A stretch of 64,000 bases of DNA from Pyrinomonadaceae bacterium (GTDB lineage Bacteria; Acidobacteriota; Blastocatellia; Pyrinomonadales; Pyrinomonadaceae), in the NCBI GenBank assembly GCA_028284415.1, contig JANQRU010000004.1, positions 1,753,058-1,817,057 of the forward strand, in the 5' to 3' direction. A program made the position numbers and the translations under genes. Within the stretch, counting starts at the first letter, position 1; the number at the start of each line of letters is the position of its first letter. Shown here piece by piece: positions 34,588-42,590 of this stretch. The notes under the pieces were generated by a model. The model did not search any database and had not been told where the DNA came from. It saw only the letters and a list, made by a program, of their open reading frames with translations.

Positions 34588-35550
34588 ATGGATTTTCAAA
34601 TTTTACTTTCAAACTTAACTAACCCGACATTGCTGTTTTTTGTATTGGGAATCTTTGCTGCTATTGTAAAGAGCGATCTTGAAATACCTGCTTCTTCAAG
34701 CAAGTTCATATCGTTATATCTACTGTTTGCGATTGGTTTTAAGGGCGGACAGGAATTAGCTCATAGTTCTTTTACAATTGAGATTTTTTATTCACTCGTT
34801 TTCGGAATTGTAATTGCCTCGCTAATTCCACTCTACGTTTTTTTTATTTTAAAGCGAAAGCTAAATGTTTATGATGCAGGTGCGGTCGCAGCAGCTTACG
34901 GATCAGTTAGTGCTGTTACATTCGTCGCTGCAACGGAGTTTTTAGCTTATCAAAGTGTGGCATTTGGCGGAGAAATGGTTGCTGTAATGGCTTTGATGGA
35001 AGCTCCTGCAATCATCGTCGGTGTTATTCTACTTAAAAGAAATGACAAAGAATCAGAAAATCAGACAAGCATAAGCAAAATTGTTCGACATTCATTTACG
35101 AATGGAAGTGTTTTGATGATTCTTGGAAGTCTTTTCATAGGCTTGATCGCCGACTCAAAGCAAGCCGAGGGCATCGAACCTTTTACGACCGATATTTTCA
35201 AAGGTTTTTTGGCGATCTTTCTTTTAGAAATGGGAATGGTTACGGCAAAACGCTTTGGAGCATTTAGAAAGTACGGGCGATTTGTGACACTTTTCGCAAT
35301 TGTTGTTCCTGCAATAAATGGTTGTATTGTTGCGGCTTTAAGTGGACTGATTACAGCAAGCGACGGCAATCGTTTGGTGTTTGCTATATTGGCGGCGAGT
35401 GCTTCATATATAGCAGTTCCGGCGGCGATGCGTCTTGCTGCACCAAAAGCCGACCCCGGACTTTATATTCCGATGGCTCTAGGTGTTACGTTTCCATTTA
35501 ACATAACTATCGGCATGCCTTTGTATTACGCGGTAATTCAGGCTTTGTAA
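34588..35550 (+). CDS. Sodium-dependent bicarbonate transporter, SbtA family
   Basis: A 320-residue inner-membrane protein with about ten helices, matching the SbtA/DUF897 family: DFQILLSNLTNPTLLFFVLG start, the KSDLEIPASSSKFISLYLLFAIGFKGG region (in part), GSVSAVTFVAATEFL and the inverted second half GCIVAALSG...ILAASASYIAVPAAMR. SbtA imports HCO3- with Na+ in cyanobacteria; members in heterotrophs are poorly studied. No SbtB (PII-like) gene follows. Placed after the exported carbonic anhydrase, it could take up bicarbonate made in the periplasm. Confidence 0.93.
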   Translation: MDFQILLSNLTNPTLLFFVLGIFAAIVKSDLEIPASSSKFISLYLLFAIGFKGGQELAHSSFTIEIFYSLVFGIVIASLIPLYVFFILKRKLNVYDAGAVAAAYGSVSAVTFVAATEFLAYQSVAFGGEMVAVMALMEAPAIIVGVILLKRNDKESENQTSISKIVRHSFTNGSVLMILGSLFIGLIADSKQAEGIEPFTTDIFKGFLAIFLLEMGMVTAKRFGAFRKYGRFVTLFAIVVPAINGCIVAALSGLITASDGNRLVFAILAASASYIAVPAAMRLAAPKADPGLYIPMALGVTFPFNITIGMPLYYAVIQAL

Positions 35551-35559
35551 AATATTTTT

Positions 35560-35754
35560 ATGAGTAAGAAAGATTCAACAAAAAAACAATTAGGAATTAA
35601 TCAAGCGAGGGAAAATTGGCACAATTATCATCAAGATACGGCGTTTGATGGAACATATTTGCGACGTCTTCCTGATAGGACTTTAGTTCCAGCAAGCGAA
35701 TATGAGGAAAGACTGGAAGAATATTTGGCGAGAAAAGAGAAAGAAATGAATTAG
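35560..35754 (+). CDS. Small hypothetical protein
   Basis: 64 residues, polar and charged, with no membrane helix or signal. Residues WHNYHQDTAFDGTYLRRLPD and the acidic coiled tail RLEEYLARKEKE do not match a family I can name. It follows the transporter with a 9-base gap and runs into the acetyltransferase gene, so it is probably in that transcript. Confidence 0.5.
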   Translation: MSKKDSTKKQLGINQARENWHNYHQDTAFDGTYLRRLPDRTLVPASEYEERLEEYLARKEKEMN

Positions 35755-35763
35755 GTGAAAACT

Positions 35764-36246
35764 ATGAGCTTAGATTTAAGAACAACGCACATGAAAGATT
35801 TAGGTTTTGTGATTGAGGCAGAGAAAAAAGCTTCAAAAGGTGGTTTTATAATACTACAAAGTCTTGAAGATCACGAGGAGTTTCTGTCAGATGAAGACGT
35901 TCGTCATTTGATAATTGAAAGTGAAAGAAAACCTGTTGGCTACATAGTTTTAGCTGGATTAAAAGATGAGAATGAAAACATAGAGCTTAAGCGAATCGTG
36001 GTTACAGAAAAAGGTCTAGGCTATGGCAGGAGGGCTGTGCAATCAATTAAAAAAGTTGCATTTGAGGAATTAAACGCACATCGCTTGTGGTTGGACGTTT
36101 TTGATTTTAATGAACGAGCAAGAAATCTTTATGAATCTGAAGGTTTTAAGATAGAAGGAAAATTTCGTGAGTCCGTAAAAAGCGGTGATGAGCGAAAATC
36201 TCTGATTTTTATGTCAATGCTCGAAACCGAATATAGGGAAAACTAA
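35764..36246 (+). CDS. GNAT-family N-acetyltransferase
   Basis: 160 residues with the GNAT fold: ELKRIVVTEKGLGYGRRAVQ carries the acetyl-CoA pyrophosphate loop (residues like GLGYGR) and HRLWLDVFDFNERARNLYESEGF the later helix. It is closest to RimJ/RimL-type protein or small-molecule acetyltransferases. The ATG at 35764 has an AGGTGA box at good spacing; the in-frame GTG at 35755 is an alternative. The stop overlaps the next start (TAATG). Confidence 0.85.
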   Translation: MSLDLRTTHMKDLGFVIEAEKKASKGGFIILQSLEDHEEFLSDEDVRHLIIESERKPVGYIVLAGLKDENENIELKRIVVTEKGLGYGRRAVQSIKKVAFEELNAHRLWLDVFDFNERARNLYESEGFKIEGKFRESVKSGDERKSLIFMSMLETEYREN

Positions 36247-36503
36247 TGCAATTTTTGCAATTTTACGGAATAGATTGGTTGGCGACGATTTGTGGTTTGT
36301 TAGGAGTTTACTTAATTGGAAACCAGAATAAATTCGGCTTTGTTTTGTTTATGATAGCCAGTTTGAGTTGGGTCACTTTTGGAATTATGACGGGTAGTGT
36401 TGCCGTTGTGATCGGTTCTACAATCTTTCTGATGTTGCACGCTCGCGGACTCTTCAAGTGGACTCGTAAAGCAAAAGCTCTAGAGGAAAAAACGGTTAGT
36501 TAA
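36246..36503 (+). CDS. Small membrane protein, PnuC/SemiSWEET-like
   Basis: 85 residues with three predicted helices (WLATICGLLGVYLIG, FGFVLFMIASLSWVTFGI, VAVVIGSTIFLML). The three-helix pattern with a conserved WLA...GVYLIG opening resembles small nicotinamide-mononucleotide-transporter-like proteins, that is, half of a PnuC or SemiSWEET bundle. It would need to dimerise. Coupled to the acetyltransferase gene by TAATG. Confidence 0.6.
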   Translation: MQFLQFYGIDWLATICGLLGVYLIGNQNKFGFVLFMIASLSWVTFGIMTGSVAVVIGSTIFLMLHARGLFKWTRKAKALEEKTVS

Positions 36504-36528
36504 AATACGTAGTGAAATTGAATACAGA

Positions 36529-36668
36529 TATAATACAAAGATTTAATAGCTGTCTAAAGCGGGGGTTGAGCAAAAACAAAACACTGAGATAAAGACGAAA
36601 ATCTAGGAATTATTTAAGACGACATTTTTTAGAGTTTGGGAGTAAACGAACAAGGGAAGGGACAAAAA
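36529..36668 (+). promoter_or_regulatory. Promoter and long leader of the DUF2490 genes
   Basis: A perfect TATAAT at 36529-36534 predicts RNA start near 36541 and a leader of about 128 bases, longer than most here. The last 13 bases before the ribosome site (36645-36657, aacgaacaaggga) are identical to 33760-33772 upstream of the carbonic anhydrase gene. I do not recognise a riboswitch class in it. Confidence 0.45.
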
Positions 36669-37343
36669 ATGAGAAATTATACTTTTATTTTGATCGGATT
36701 GTTTTTGTGTTTAGGAGTCACAGCTTTCGGTCAGACGGATAACGATGATGTACAAGTTTGGAATCAGAATTCATTTGAATTTCCGCTGGTCAAAGATAAC
36801 GACAGATTGAGCGGAGTTGTTTCAAATGATTTTCGTGTAACTGAAGATGTGAGCAATTTAGATGACATAAGATTTGGTTTTGCAGTCAAATACAAAGTTA
36901 CAGACAATTTATCGATTGCTCCAAATTACGTTTTTAGAGTCAGTCGGGTTTCGGGCGGACCTGATCGTTACCAACATCAACTTCGATTTGATGTAACTCC
37001 GTCAAAAAAATTCAAGAATTTTTCCGTTGATAATAGAAGCCGTTTTGAACATCGTGCGAATACCGGCGGACGCGATGACGAAACCTATTATCGAAATCGA
37101 ACGAGAATAAGAGTTCCTGTCAAAAAAGACGGCAAAACACTTTTCACGCCATATATCTCCACTGACGTTTGGCTTGATATACAAAATCCCGATCTATTTA
37201 GAAATGATGCCGCCGCCGGAATAAGCAGAAAAATTAACGACAACACTTCGTTAAAAGTTTTCTATAATTATCGGCATAATTTTCAGGATTCACCGAGACA
37301 CGAACACGCAATCGGTTTTGGTTTTTCTTTTGAAATAGATTAA
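36669..37343 (+). CDS. DUF2490 outer-membrane-type protein, copy 1
   Basis: 224 residues with a signal peptide (LFLCLGVTAFGQ) and an all-beta barrel typical of DUF2490, ending in the aromatic-rich FGFSFEID. Marks are DIRFGFAVKYKVTDN and EHRANTGGRDDETYYRNRTR. The ATG at 36669 has a GGAAGGG box. It is followed 18 bases later by a paralogue with the same layout. The function of DUF2490 is unknown; outer-membrane location is expected. Confidence 0.85.
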   Translation: MRNYTFILIGLFLCLGVTAFGQTDNDDVQVWNQNSFEFPLVKDNDRLSGVVSNDFRVTEDVSNLDDIRFGFAVKYKVTDNLSIAPNYVFRVSRVSGGPDRYQHQLRFDVTPSKKFKNFSVDNRSRFEHRANTGGRDDETYYRNRTRIRVPVKKDGKTLFTPYISTDVWLDIQNPDLFRNDAAAGISRKINDNTSLKVFYNYRHNFQDSPRHEHAIGFGFSFEID

Positions 37344-37361
37344 ATCCAAAGTCGCAATCTA

Positions 37362-38081
37362 ATGCTGAAAATGATCGTACGCAGAAAAATCTTGTCATTG
37401 AAAAAAATATCAAGCTTGATTTTTCTCTCTACGGTCATTTTTTTTTCCGGTGAGATTTTTGGACAAAGTGTTGAGGAGGATACTCAACTTTGGACGATTA
37501 CAACGGTGGAATTTCCGTTTGATAAAGAAAATAAAAAACTTAGCGGTTATATATTCAGTGACCTGCGTACGGGAGAAAATATCAGTAGTCTGAACGATCT
37601 GAGATTCGGCTTTGGGGCGAAATATCAAGCAACAAAAAGTATTAAAATTCAGCCGAGTTATGTTTTCAGAGTTCAGAGAATTCCCGATAGACCGAATCGC
37701 ATTGAACATCGTTTGAGATTTGATGTAACACCTAGAAAAAAGTTCAAAAGATTAACCCTTGATAACAGAAATCGCCTCGAACACAGAATCAGAACAGGCG
37801 GACGCGATGACCGCACATTTTATCGAAATCGAACGAGAGTCAGAGTTCCAGTTCGCAGAAATGACAAAACCATTTTCACGCCTTTCATCTCAAACGACAC
37901 TTGGTTTGAAATACAGAATGCAAAAGTTTTCAGAAATGACGCGATCGGTGGAATCAACAGAAAGATCAATGATAATTTCTCGGCTGAAGCATTTTACCGT
38001 TACCGGCAAACATTCCAACCAACTACGGAAACCGAAAAGGTCTTTGGAATAAGATTATCAATTGATTTCAAGATCGAATAG
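37362..38081 (+). CDS. DUF2490 outer-membrane-type protein, copy 2
   Basis: 239 residues, a tandem paralogue of the preceding gene: matching blocks are LSGYIFSDLRTGENISSLND, YVFRVQRIPDRPNRIEHRLR and RTGGRDDRTFYRNRTRVRVP. It has an N-terminal signal segment (SLIFLSTVIFFSGEIFGQ) preceded by a basic stretch. Likely arose by local duplication and is co-transcribed with copy 1. A 183-base spacer separates it from sufC. Confidence 0.82.
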   Translation: MLKMIVRRKILSLKKISSLIFLSTVIFFSGEIFGQSVEEDTQLWTITTVEFPFDKENKKLSGYIFSDLRTGENISSLNDLRFGFGAKYQATKSIKIQPSYVFRVQRIPDRPNRIEHRLRFDVTPRKKFKRLTLDNRNRLEHRIRTGGRDDRTFYRNRTRVRVPVRRNDKTIFTPFISNDTWFEIQNAKVFRNDAIGGINRKINDNFSAEAFYRYRQTFQPTTETEKVFGIRLSIDFKIE

Positions 38082-38189
38082 CAAAACAGTTACACTTATT
38101 TTTTGGACAAATTTTTTTAGTTGGTGACTCGAAAATGTGATTTCTAAAGTGTATTATAAAGTTAATCTTGATTTTTTTTTCAAGTTTTA

Positions 38190-38222
38190 AGTTTTATTAA
38201 GGATTTGAAGTATTTAGCGAAA
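38190..38222 (+). promoter_or_regulatory. Rrf2-like motif upstream of sufC
   Basis: The block TTAAGGATTTGA...TATTTAGC (38198-38219) resembles the rrf2 promoter segment TAAGGATTTGAGATTCTTTAGC, with weaker promoter elements. It may place sufC-sufD-sufS under the same regulator. Confidence 0.4.
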
Positions 38223-38263
38223 GTTTTTTGATTAGAATTTAAGGGAAAAAGGTAGATAAGAAA

Positions 38264-39016
38264 ATGTTATTAGAAGTTAAAGATTTATACGTTGCCGTTG
38301 AAGGCACGAATATTTTGAAAGGGTTGAATTTGCAGGTCAAGAAAGGCGAAGTTCATGCGATTATGGGACCGAACGGTTCGGGGAAATCTACGTTGGCTAA
38401 AATTTTAGCGGGACATCCTGCTTATGAAGTTACAAAGGGAGAAATTCTTTACGAAGGCAAAGATTTGCTCGAATTGGATCCGGATGAACGTGCGAGAGAG
38501 GGGGTCTTTATGGCTTTCCAATATCCGGTTGAAGTTCCGGGTGTTTCTAATTCGCAGTTTTTGCGTCTTGCTTACAATGAAAAAATGAAACACATCGGCG
38601 ATGAAGAACTCGATCCGCTTGAGTTTAATGATTTGCTTAAAGAAAAAGCAAAGATTGTTGAGATGGATCCAAAATTTTTTAAACGTTCGGTTAATGAAGG
38701 TTTTTCGGGCGGTGAGAAAAAACGCAACGAGATTTTGCAAATGGCTGTTCTCGAACCGAAATTAGCTTTGTTGGATGAAACCGATTCGGGGCTTGATATT
38801 GACGCTTTGCGTATTGTTGCCAATGGTGTAAATCAACTCAAATCTGAAGAGAATGCAGTTATTCTCGTTACGCATTATCAGAGACTTTTGGAATACATCA
38901 TTCCCGATTTTGTCCACGTCTTGGCAAACGGAAAAATCGTTAAAGAGGGCGGAAAAGAGTTAGCTTTAGAACTTGAAGAAAAAGGCTACGATTGGGTAAA
39001 AGCCGCAGGACAGTAA
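38264..39016 (+). CDS. sufC: Fe-S cluster assembly ATPase SufC
   Basis: 250 residues, ABC-type ATPase of the SufBC2D complex. Walker [10 protein letters not shown], the signature [15 protein letters not shown] and Walker [17 protein letters not shown] are the SufC forms. An AGGTAG ribosome site lies upstream. It starts a second suf block (sufC-sufD-RHH-hypothetical-sufS) far from sufB. Confidence 0.98.
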   Translation: MLLEVKDLYVAVEGTNILKGLNLQVKKGEVHAIMGPNGSGKSTLAKILAGHPAYEVTKGEILYEGKDLLELDPDERAREGVFMAFQYPVEVPGVSNSQFLRLAYNEKMKHIGDEELDPLEFNDLLKEKAKIVEMDPKFFKRSVNEGFSGGEKKRNEILQMAVLEPKLALLDETDSGLDIDALRIVANGVNQLKSEENAVILVTHYQRLLEYIIPDFVHVLANGKIVKEGGKELALELEEKGYDWVKAAGQ

Positions 39017-39060
39017 ACATACGAAGAGGTTTTTGTCTGCGAATAAACGCAAATAGATTT

Positions 39061-39101
39061 GTAGGGGCGACGGCTTGTCCTCGCCCGTAAGCCGACAGGC
39101 G
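39061..39101. repeat. Palindromic element between sufC and sufD
   Basis: Two alternative pairings: gggcga (39065-39070) with tcgccc (39081-39086), and cggctt (39071-39076) with aagccg (39089-39094). It is much richer in GC than its surroundings, and may be an interspersed REP-like unit or an mRNA-processing hairpin. Confidence 0.5.
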
Positions 39102-39117
39102 AAAAAGTAAGGTAAAG

Positions 39118-40416
39118 ATGACACAAGCAGGTAAAGAAACGATTTATACAAAGGAATTTCAAAAGAGTTTTGAAAACGCGAATCAGCCCGAATGGTTGAA
39201 AAATTTGCGTAAGGAAGCATTTGATTATTTTACGGAAGAAGGTTTTCCGACTGTTCGTAACGAAGAATGGAAATATACTTCGGTAAATAGTGAGCAGTTA
39301 GCAGTTAACCGAAGTAGTGAATTGGACGTTGATGACGAGCAGATTGAGAAGATTTTGACAGACATTGAGGGCGAAAATCGTTTGGTTTTTGTTGATGGGA
39401 TTCTTGATGAAGAATTAACACTTCTTACCGATTTGCCCGAAGGCGTTAAAATCCGAAGTTTTGCTGAATCGTTGGAAGACGAAACTTTTAAAGCTAGTTT
39501 AACGAAGCTAGTTGAATTTGATTTCAATGGTTTTACAGCTTTGAACACGGCTTTTATTGAACAAGGCGTTTTCATACACGTTCCGAAAAATACAAAGGTT
39601 GAATCCAAAATTCATATTATTTTCATAGGCGAAAATGAAACGGCGAACTTTGCGAGAGTTTTGTATGTTGGTGAACAATTCAGCGAAGCAGAAATTATTG
39701 AGCAATATACACGAACACGCGAAGCGAATTATTTTACAAATGTTGTTTGCGAAGTGAATTTGGCAGATAACGCAAGGCTAGTTCACACTAGAGCTCAAAG
39801 AGAATCACATTCGGCAGTTCATATAATTACTTCGAACGCCGAATTAAATCGCACAAGCGTTTATGACAACACAAATATAACTTTGGGTGCAAAACTTTCT
39901 CGTCACGATGTAAATCTGAGTTTCAATGAAGAAGGCGGTGAAGCTTGGGTTGACGGACTTTATTTGGTCGAAGATGGACAGCATACCGACACACATTCAA
40001 GAATTGACCACAAAGTAAAAAACTGTCATTCGCATCAAACTTACAAAGGAATTCTCGATGGCAAATCCCGTGCGGTCTTTAACGGTAAAGTCTTTGTTCA
40101 CGAAAATGCGAGTGGAACGGACGCCGAGCAATCAAACAAAAACTTGCTTCTTTCAAACGAAGCAAGAGTTGATACCAAACCACAACTCGAAATCTTCAAT
40201 GACGACGTAAAATGTGCCCACGGTGCAACAGTCGGACAACTTGAAGAAGAGGAATTGTTTTACTTGTTGAGCCGCGGTTTGCACGAATCTCTGGCAAGAA
40301 ATCTTTTAACCTACGGTTTCGCCGAAGAGATTATAAACAAGATCGAAATTCCTTCAATCAAAAAAGAGTTAGATGAGGCGGTTTTGAATCGTTTGCACGC
40401 AAAATTGGAGGCATAA
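39118..40416 (+). CDS. sufD: Fe-S cluster assembly protein SufD
   Basis: A 432-residue partner of SufB in the SufBC2D scaffold. Marks are EWKYTSV near residue 50, HTRAQRESHSAVH, DLYLVEDGQHTDTHSRIDH-like residues (about 285), KGILDGKSRAVFNGKVFV, QSNKNLLLSNEARVDTKPQLEI and CAHGATVGQLEEEELFYLLSRG. A three-unit heptad repeat (39289-39309) is translated within the N-terminal region, just after the EWKYTSV block. RHH gene 3 bases downstream. Confidence 0.97.
   Translation: MTQAGKETIYTKEFQKSFENANQPEWLKNLRKEAFDYFTEEGFPTVRNEEWKYTSVNSEQLAVNRSSELDVDDEQIEKILTDIEGENRLVFVDGILDEELTLLTDLPEGVKIRSFAESLEDETFKASLTKLVEFDFNGFTALNTAFIEQGVFIHVPKNTKVESKIHIIFIGENETANFARVLYVGEQFSEAEIIEQYTRTREANYFTNVVCEVNLADNARLVHTRAQRESHSAVHIITSNAELNRTSVYDNTNITLGAKLSRHDVNLSFNEEGGEAWVDGLYLVEDGQHTDTHSRIDHKVKNCHSHQTYKGILDGKSRAVFNGKVFVHENASGTDAEQSNKNLLLSNEARVDTKPQLEIFNDDVKCAHGATVGQLEEEELFYLLSRGLHESLARNLLTYGFAEEIINKIEIPSIKKELDEAVLNRLHAKLEA
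39289..39309. repeat. Three-unit heptad repeat inside sufD
   Basis: Units agtgagc, agttagc, agttaac code for SEQLAVN. The same seven-base style as the other tracts, but short. Confidence 0.5.
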
Positions 40417-40419
40417 TAA

Positions 40420-40602
40420 ATGAGAAAAAGAGTGAATTTAATTATCGAAGAAGAAGTATTGGAAAAAATTGACGAAATCGCGGTCGAAAAAAACAAACGT
40501 GCCGCCGTTATAGAAAAAGCACTTTTGCAATTTATTGCTAAGGAAGAGAAAAAAGCGAAGAAAAACAAGAAAGCAAAGGAAGCAGAAGAAGTGGCTTTCT
40601 AA
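40420..40602 (+). CDS. Ribbon-helix-helix (CopG/Arc-like) protein
   Basis: 60 residues: a short strand RKRVNLIIEEEVLEKIDEIA and a helix pair with RAAVIEKALLQFIAKEE form the RHH fold, then a lysine-rich tail. Such proteins are DNA-binding repressors or antitoxins. It lies 3 bases after sufD and 5 before the next gene, inside the SUF operon. An antitoxin role would need a toxin partner; the neighbour does not look like one. Confidence 0.7.
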   Translation: MRKRVNLIIEEEVLEKIDEIAVEKNKRAAVIEKALLQFIAKEEKKAKKNKKAKEAEEVAF

Positions 40603-40607
40603 AATGG

Positions 40608-41285
40608 ATGGGAAAAGACATACAAAAACTTGACTTATCAAAAGATGAAAATGAGATTGCTGAATATCCAGAAAAACAGCAAAAGGATTATTTCCGTGAT
40701 TTGTTAAAGATTCCTGTTTCGCTAATTCCAACAGGTAATTCTATTCTTGATTTAGTTTTTACTTCTCCGCTTTCAAAAAGAAAGGACGCTTGGGCAAAAG
40801 AATTAGGAGAAAAGGTTCAAGAAATTCTAGATACTGGAATGACCGTTGAAAATTTACAAAACAATGAAAAGTTTATTGATGCAGTATTTCAAGCAACTCA
40901 GATTGCAGTAAAGACAAGCCAAAAAGAGAAAATTGAATCTTTAAAAAATGCGATAAAAAATACAGTATTAGATGATTCTCTTGATGAATCATTTATTCAA
41001 ATTAGCTTAAACCTTATTGATGAGTTAACACCAATTCATCTTAAGTTGCTGAAATTTTTCTTCAACCATTCAGAAACTGAAGTTAAAGGAAGAAGTATTG
41101 TTAAACACGGACGTTTTAGATGGCGAGTAGATGATGAAAATTTTCAAAGTCTAAGTGATGAAGAATTTGATTATTATATGAACAAACTAGAAACGGAAAG
41201 ACTAATTATTATTTTATCTGATTCTAAAACAATTAGTGAATCAGGTGAAAAATTTCTAAAGTTTATTTCAAGTGTTGAATTATGA
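40608..41285 (+). CDS. Hypothetical protein of a widespread unnamed family, inside the SUF operon
   Basis: 225 residues, AT-rich coding. The pattern of an ILDLVFTSPLSKRKDAWAKE segment (about 45-64), FIDAVFQATQIAVKTSQKEK (about 88-107), and ELTPIHLKLLKFFFN (about 138-152) is one I recall from many unrelated bacteria, without known function. No membrane segment; a helical bundle is likely. Its TGA overlaps the sufS ATG, so it is translationally coupled with the cysteine desulfurase. It could be foreign DNA caught in the operon. Confidence 0.6.
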   Translation: MGKDIQKLDLSKDENEIAEYPEKQQKDYFRDLLKIPVSLIPTGNSILDLVFTSPLSKRKDAWAKELGEKVQEILDTGMTVENLQNNEKFIDAVFQATQIAVKTSQKEKIESLKNAIKNTVLDDSLDESFIQISLNLIDELTPIHLKLLKFFFNHSETEVKGRSIVKHGRFRWRVDDENFQSLSDEEFDYYMNKLETERLIIILSDSKTISESGEKFLKFISSVEL

Positions 41286-42526
41286 ATGAAGCAGTAAAAG
41301 AGATGAAAAATTTTGACGTTAATAAAGTTCGGGAAGATTTTCCTGTTTTATCACAAGAAGTTAATGGGAAACCGCTTCGCTATTTGGATAATGCGGCTTC
41401 TTCGCAGGTGCCAACTTTAGTTATCGAGCGTGGTGCGGAATACCTGCAAAAGGAACATTCAAACGTGCATCGTGGTGTGCATTATCTATCGCAAAAAGCG
41501 ACAACAGAATATGAAGCGGCACGCGAGAAGGTTCGTAAGTTTATCAACGCGAAGGAAGCTGCGGAATGTATTTTCGTCAAAGGCTGCACGGACGGCGTGA
41601 ACTTGGTGGCGAATGGTTATGGACGAAAGTTTATTGGCGAAGGCGACGAGATAATTTTGTCGCAAATGGAACATCATTCGAATATCGTTCCTTGGCAGAT
41701 GTTAGCGGAAGATGTCGGTGCAAAAATTCGTGTGATTCCGATGAATGAGGCAGGTGAACTGATTATGGATGAGTATGAAAATATGCTCAACGAACGCACG
41801 AAAATGGTTGCTGTTTCGCATATTTCTAACGCACTCGGCACGGTTTTGCCCGTCAAAGAAATTATCGAAACTGCTCATAAATTTGGCGTTCCCGTATTGG
41901 TTGATGGTGCTCAAGCTGTTCCACATCAAAGAGTCGATGTTCAAGATTTAGACGCAGATTTTTATACTTTTTCAGGACACAAAATGTTTGCCCCGACGGG
42001 AAGTGGTGTGCTTTACGGAAAGCGTGAATTTTTAGAAAAAATGCGACCGTATCAAGGCGGTGGTTCGATGATCCGCACCGTTTCGTTCGACAAAACGACC
42101 TACGCTCCAATTCCCGAAAAATTTGAAGCAGGAACTCCTTCTATCGCCCCCGCAATCGGACTCGGTGCAGCGATTGATTATCTAAATTCGATTGATCTAG
42201 ATGCGGCATTTGCTTACGAACACGAACTGCTCGAATACGCAACCGAAAAATTATCTGCATTAGAAAATGTGAAAATTGTTGGAACAGCAAAAGATAAAGC
42301 TTCCGTAGTTTCATTCATAATCGAAGGCGTTCATCCGCACGACATCGGTACGATTCTCGATCAAGAAGGAATCGCCATCCGTGCCGGACATCATTGTGCT
42401 CAACCTGTGATGGATTTCTATGAAGTCCCCGCAACAGCACGTATGAGTCTTGCGTTTTACAACACAAAAGAAGATGTTGATACATTGGTAAATGCGATTC
42501 AGAAAGTTATTGACGTTTTTGCCTGA
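41282..42526 (+). CDS. sufS: Cysteine desulfurase SufS
   Basis: 414 residues, PLP-dependent. Removes sulfur from cysteine and passes it to SufU/SufE. PLP lysine Lys234 (SGHKMFAPTG) and the active-site loop RAGHHCAQP (Cys372) identify group II desulfurases. The PLP-binding HHSNIVPWQ and VDGAQAVPH blocks are in place. A terminator follows at 42528. Its sulfur acceptor is probably SufU, encoded at 45571. Confidence 0.97.
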   Translation: MNEAVKEMKNFDVNKVREDFPVLSQEVNGKPLRYLDNAASSQVPTLVIERGAEYLQKEHSNVHRGVHYLSQKATTEYEAAREKVRKFINAKEAAECIFVKGCTDGVNLVANGYGRKFIGEGDEIILSQMEHHSNIVPWQMLAEDVGAKIRVIPMNEAGELIMDEYENMLNERTKMVAVSHISNALGTVLPVKEIIETAHKFGVPVLVDGAQAVPHQRVDVQDLDADFYTFSGHKMFAPTGSGVLYGKREFLEKMRPYQGGGSMIRTVSFDKTTYAPIPEKFEAGTPSIAPAIGLGAAIDYLNSIDLDAAFAYEHELLEYATEKLSALENVKIVGTAKDKASVVSFIIEGVHPHDIGTILDQEGIAIRAGHHCAQPVMDFYEVPATARMSLAFYNTKEDVDTLVNAIQKVIDVFA

Positions 42527-42527
42527 C

Positions 42528-42556
42528 AATTTGACTGGAACTTCAAATTTTTTCTT
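42528..42556 (+). terminator. Terminator after sufS
   Basis: A 7-bp stem (42528-42534 with 42543-42549) followed by a T-run of six with one C. Short, so moderately strong. Confidence 0.6.
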
Positions 42557-42590
42557 TAGCTTCATAAATAGTTATGTAGAAACATAAATA

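Noticed and set aside
36541..36668. Known riboswitch in the DUF2490 leader
   Set aside because: No conserved blocks of any class I know are present; the leader is A-rich and loosely folded.
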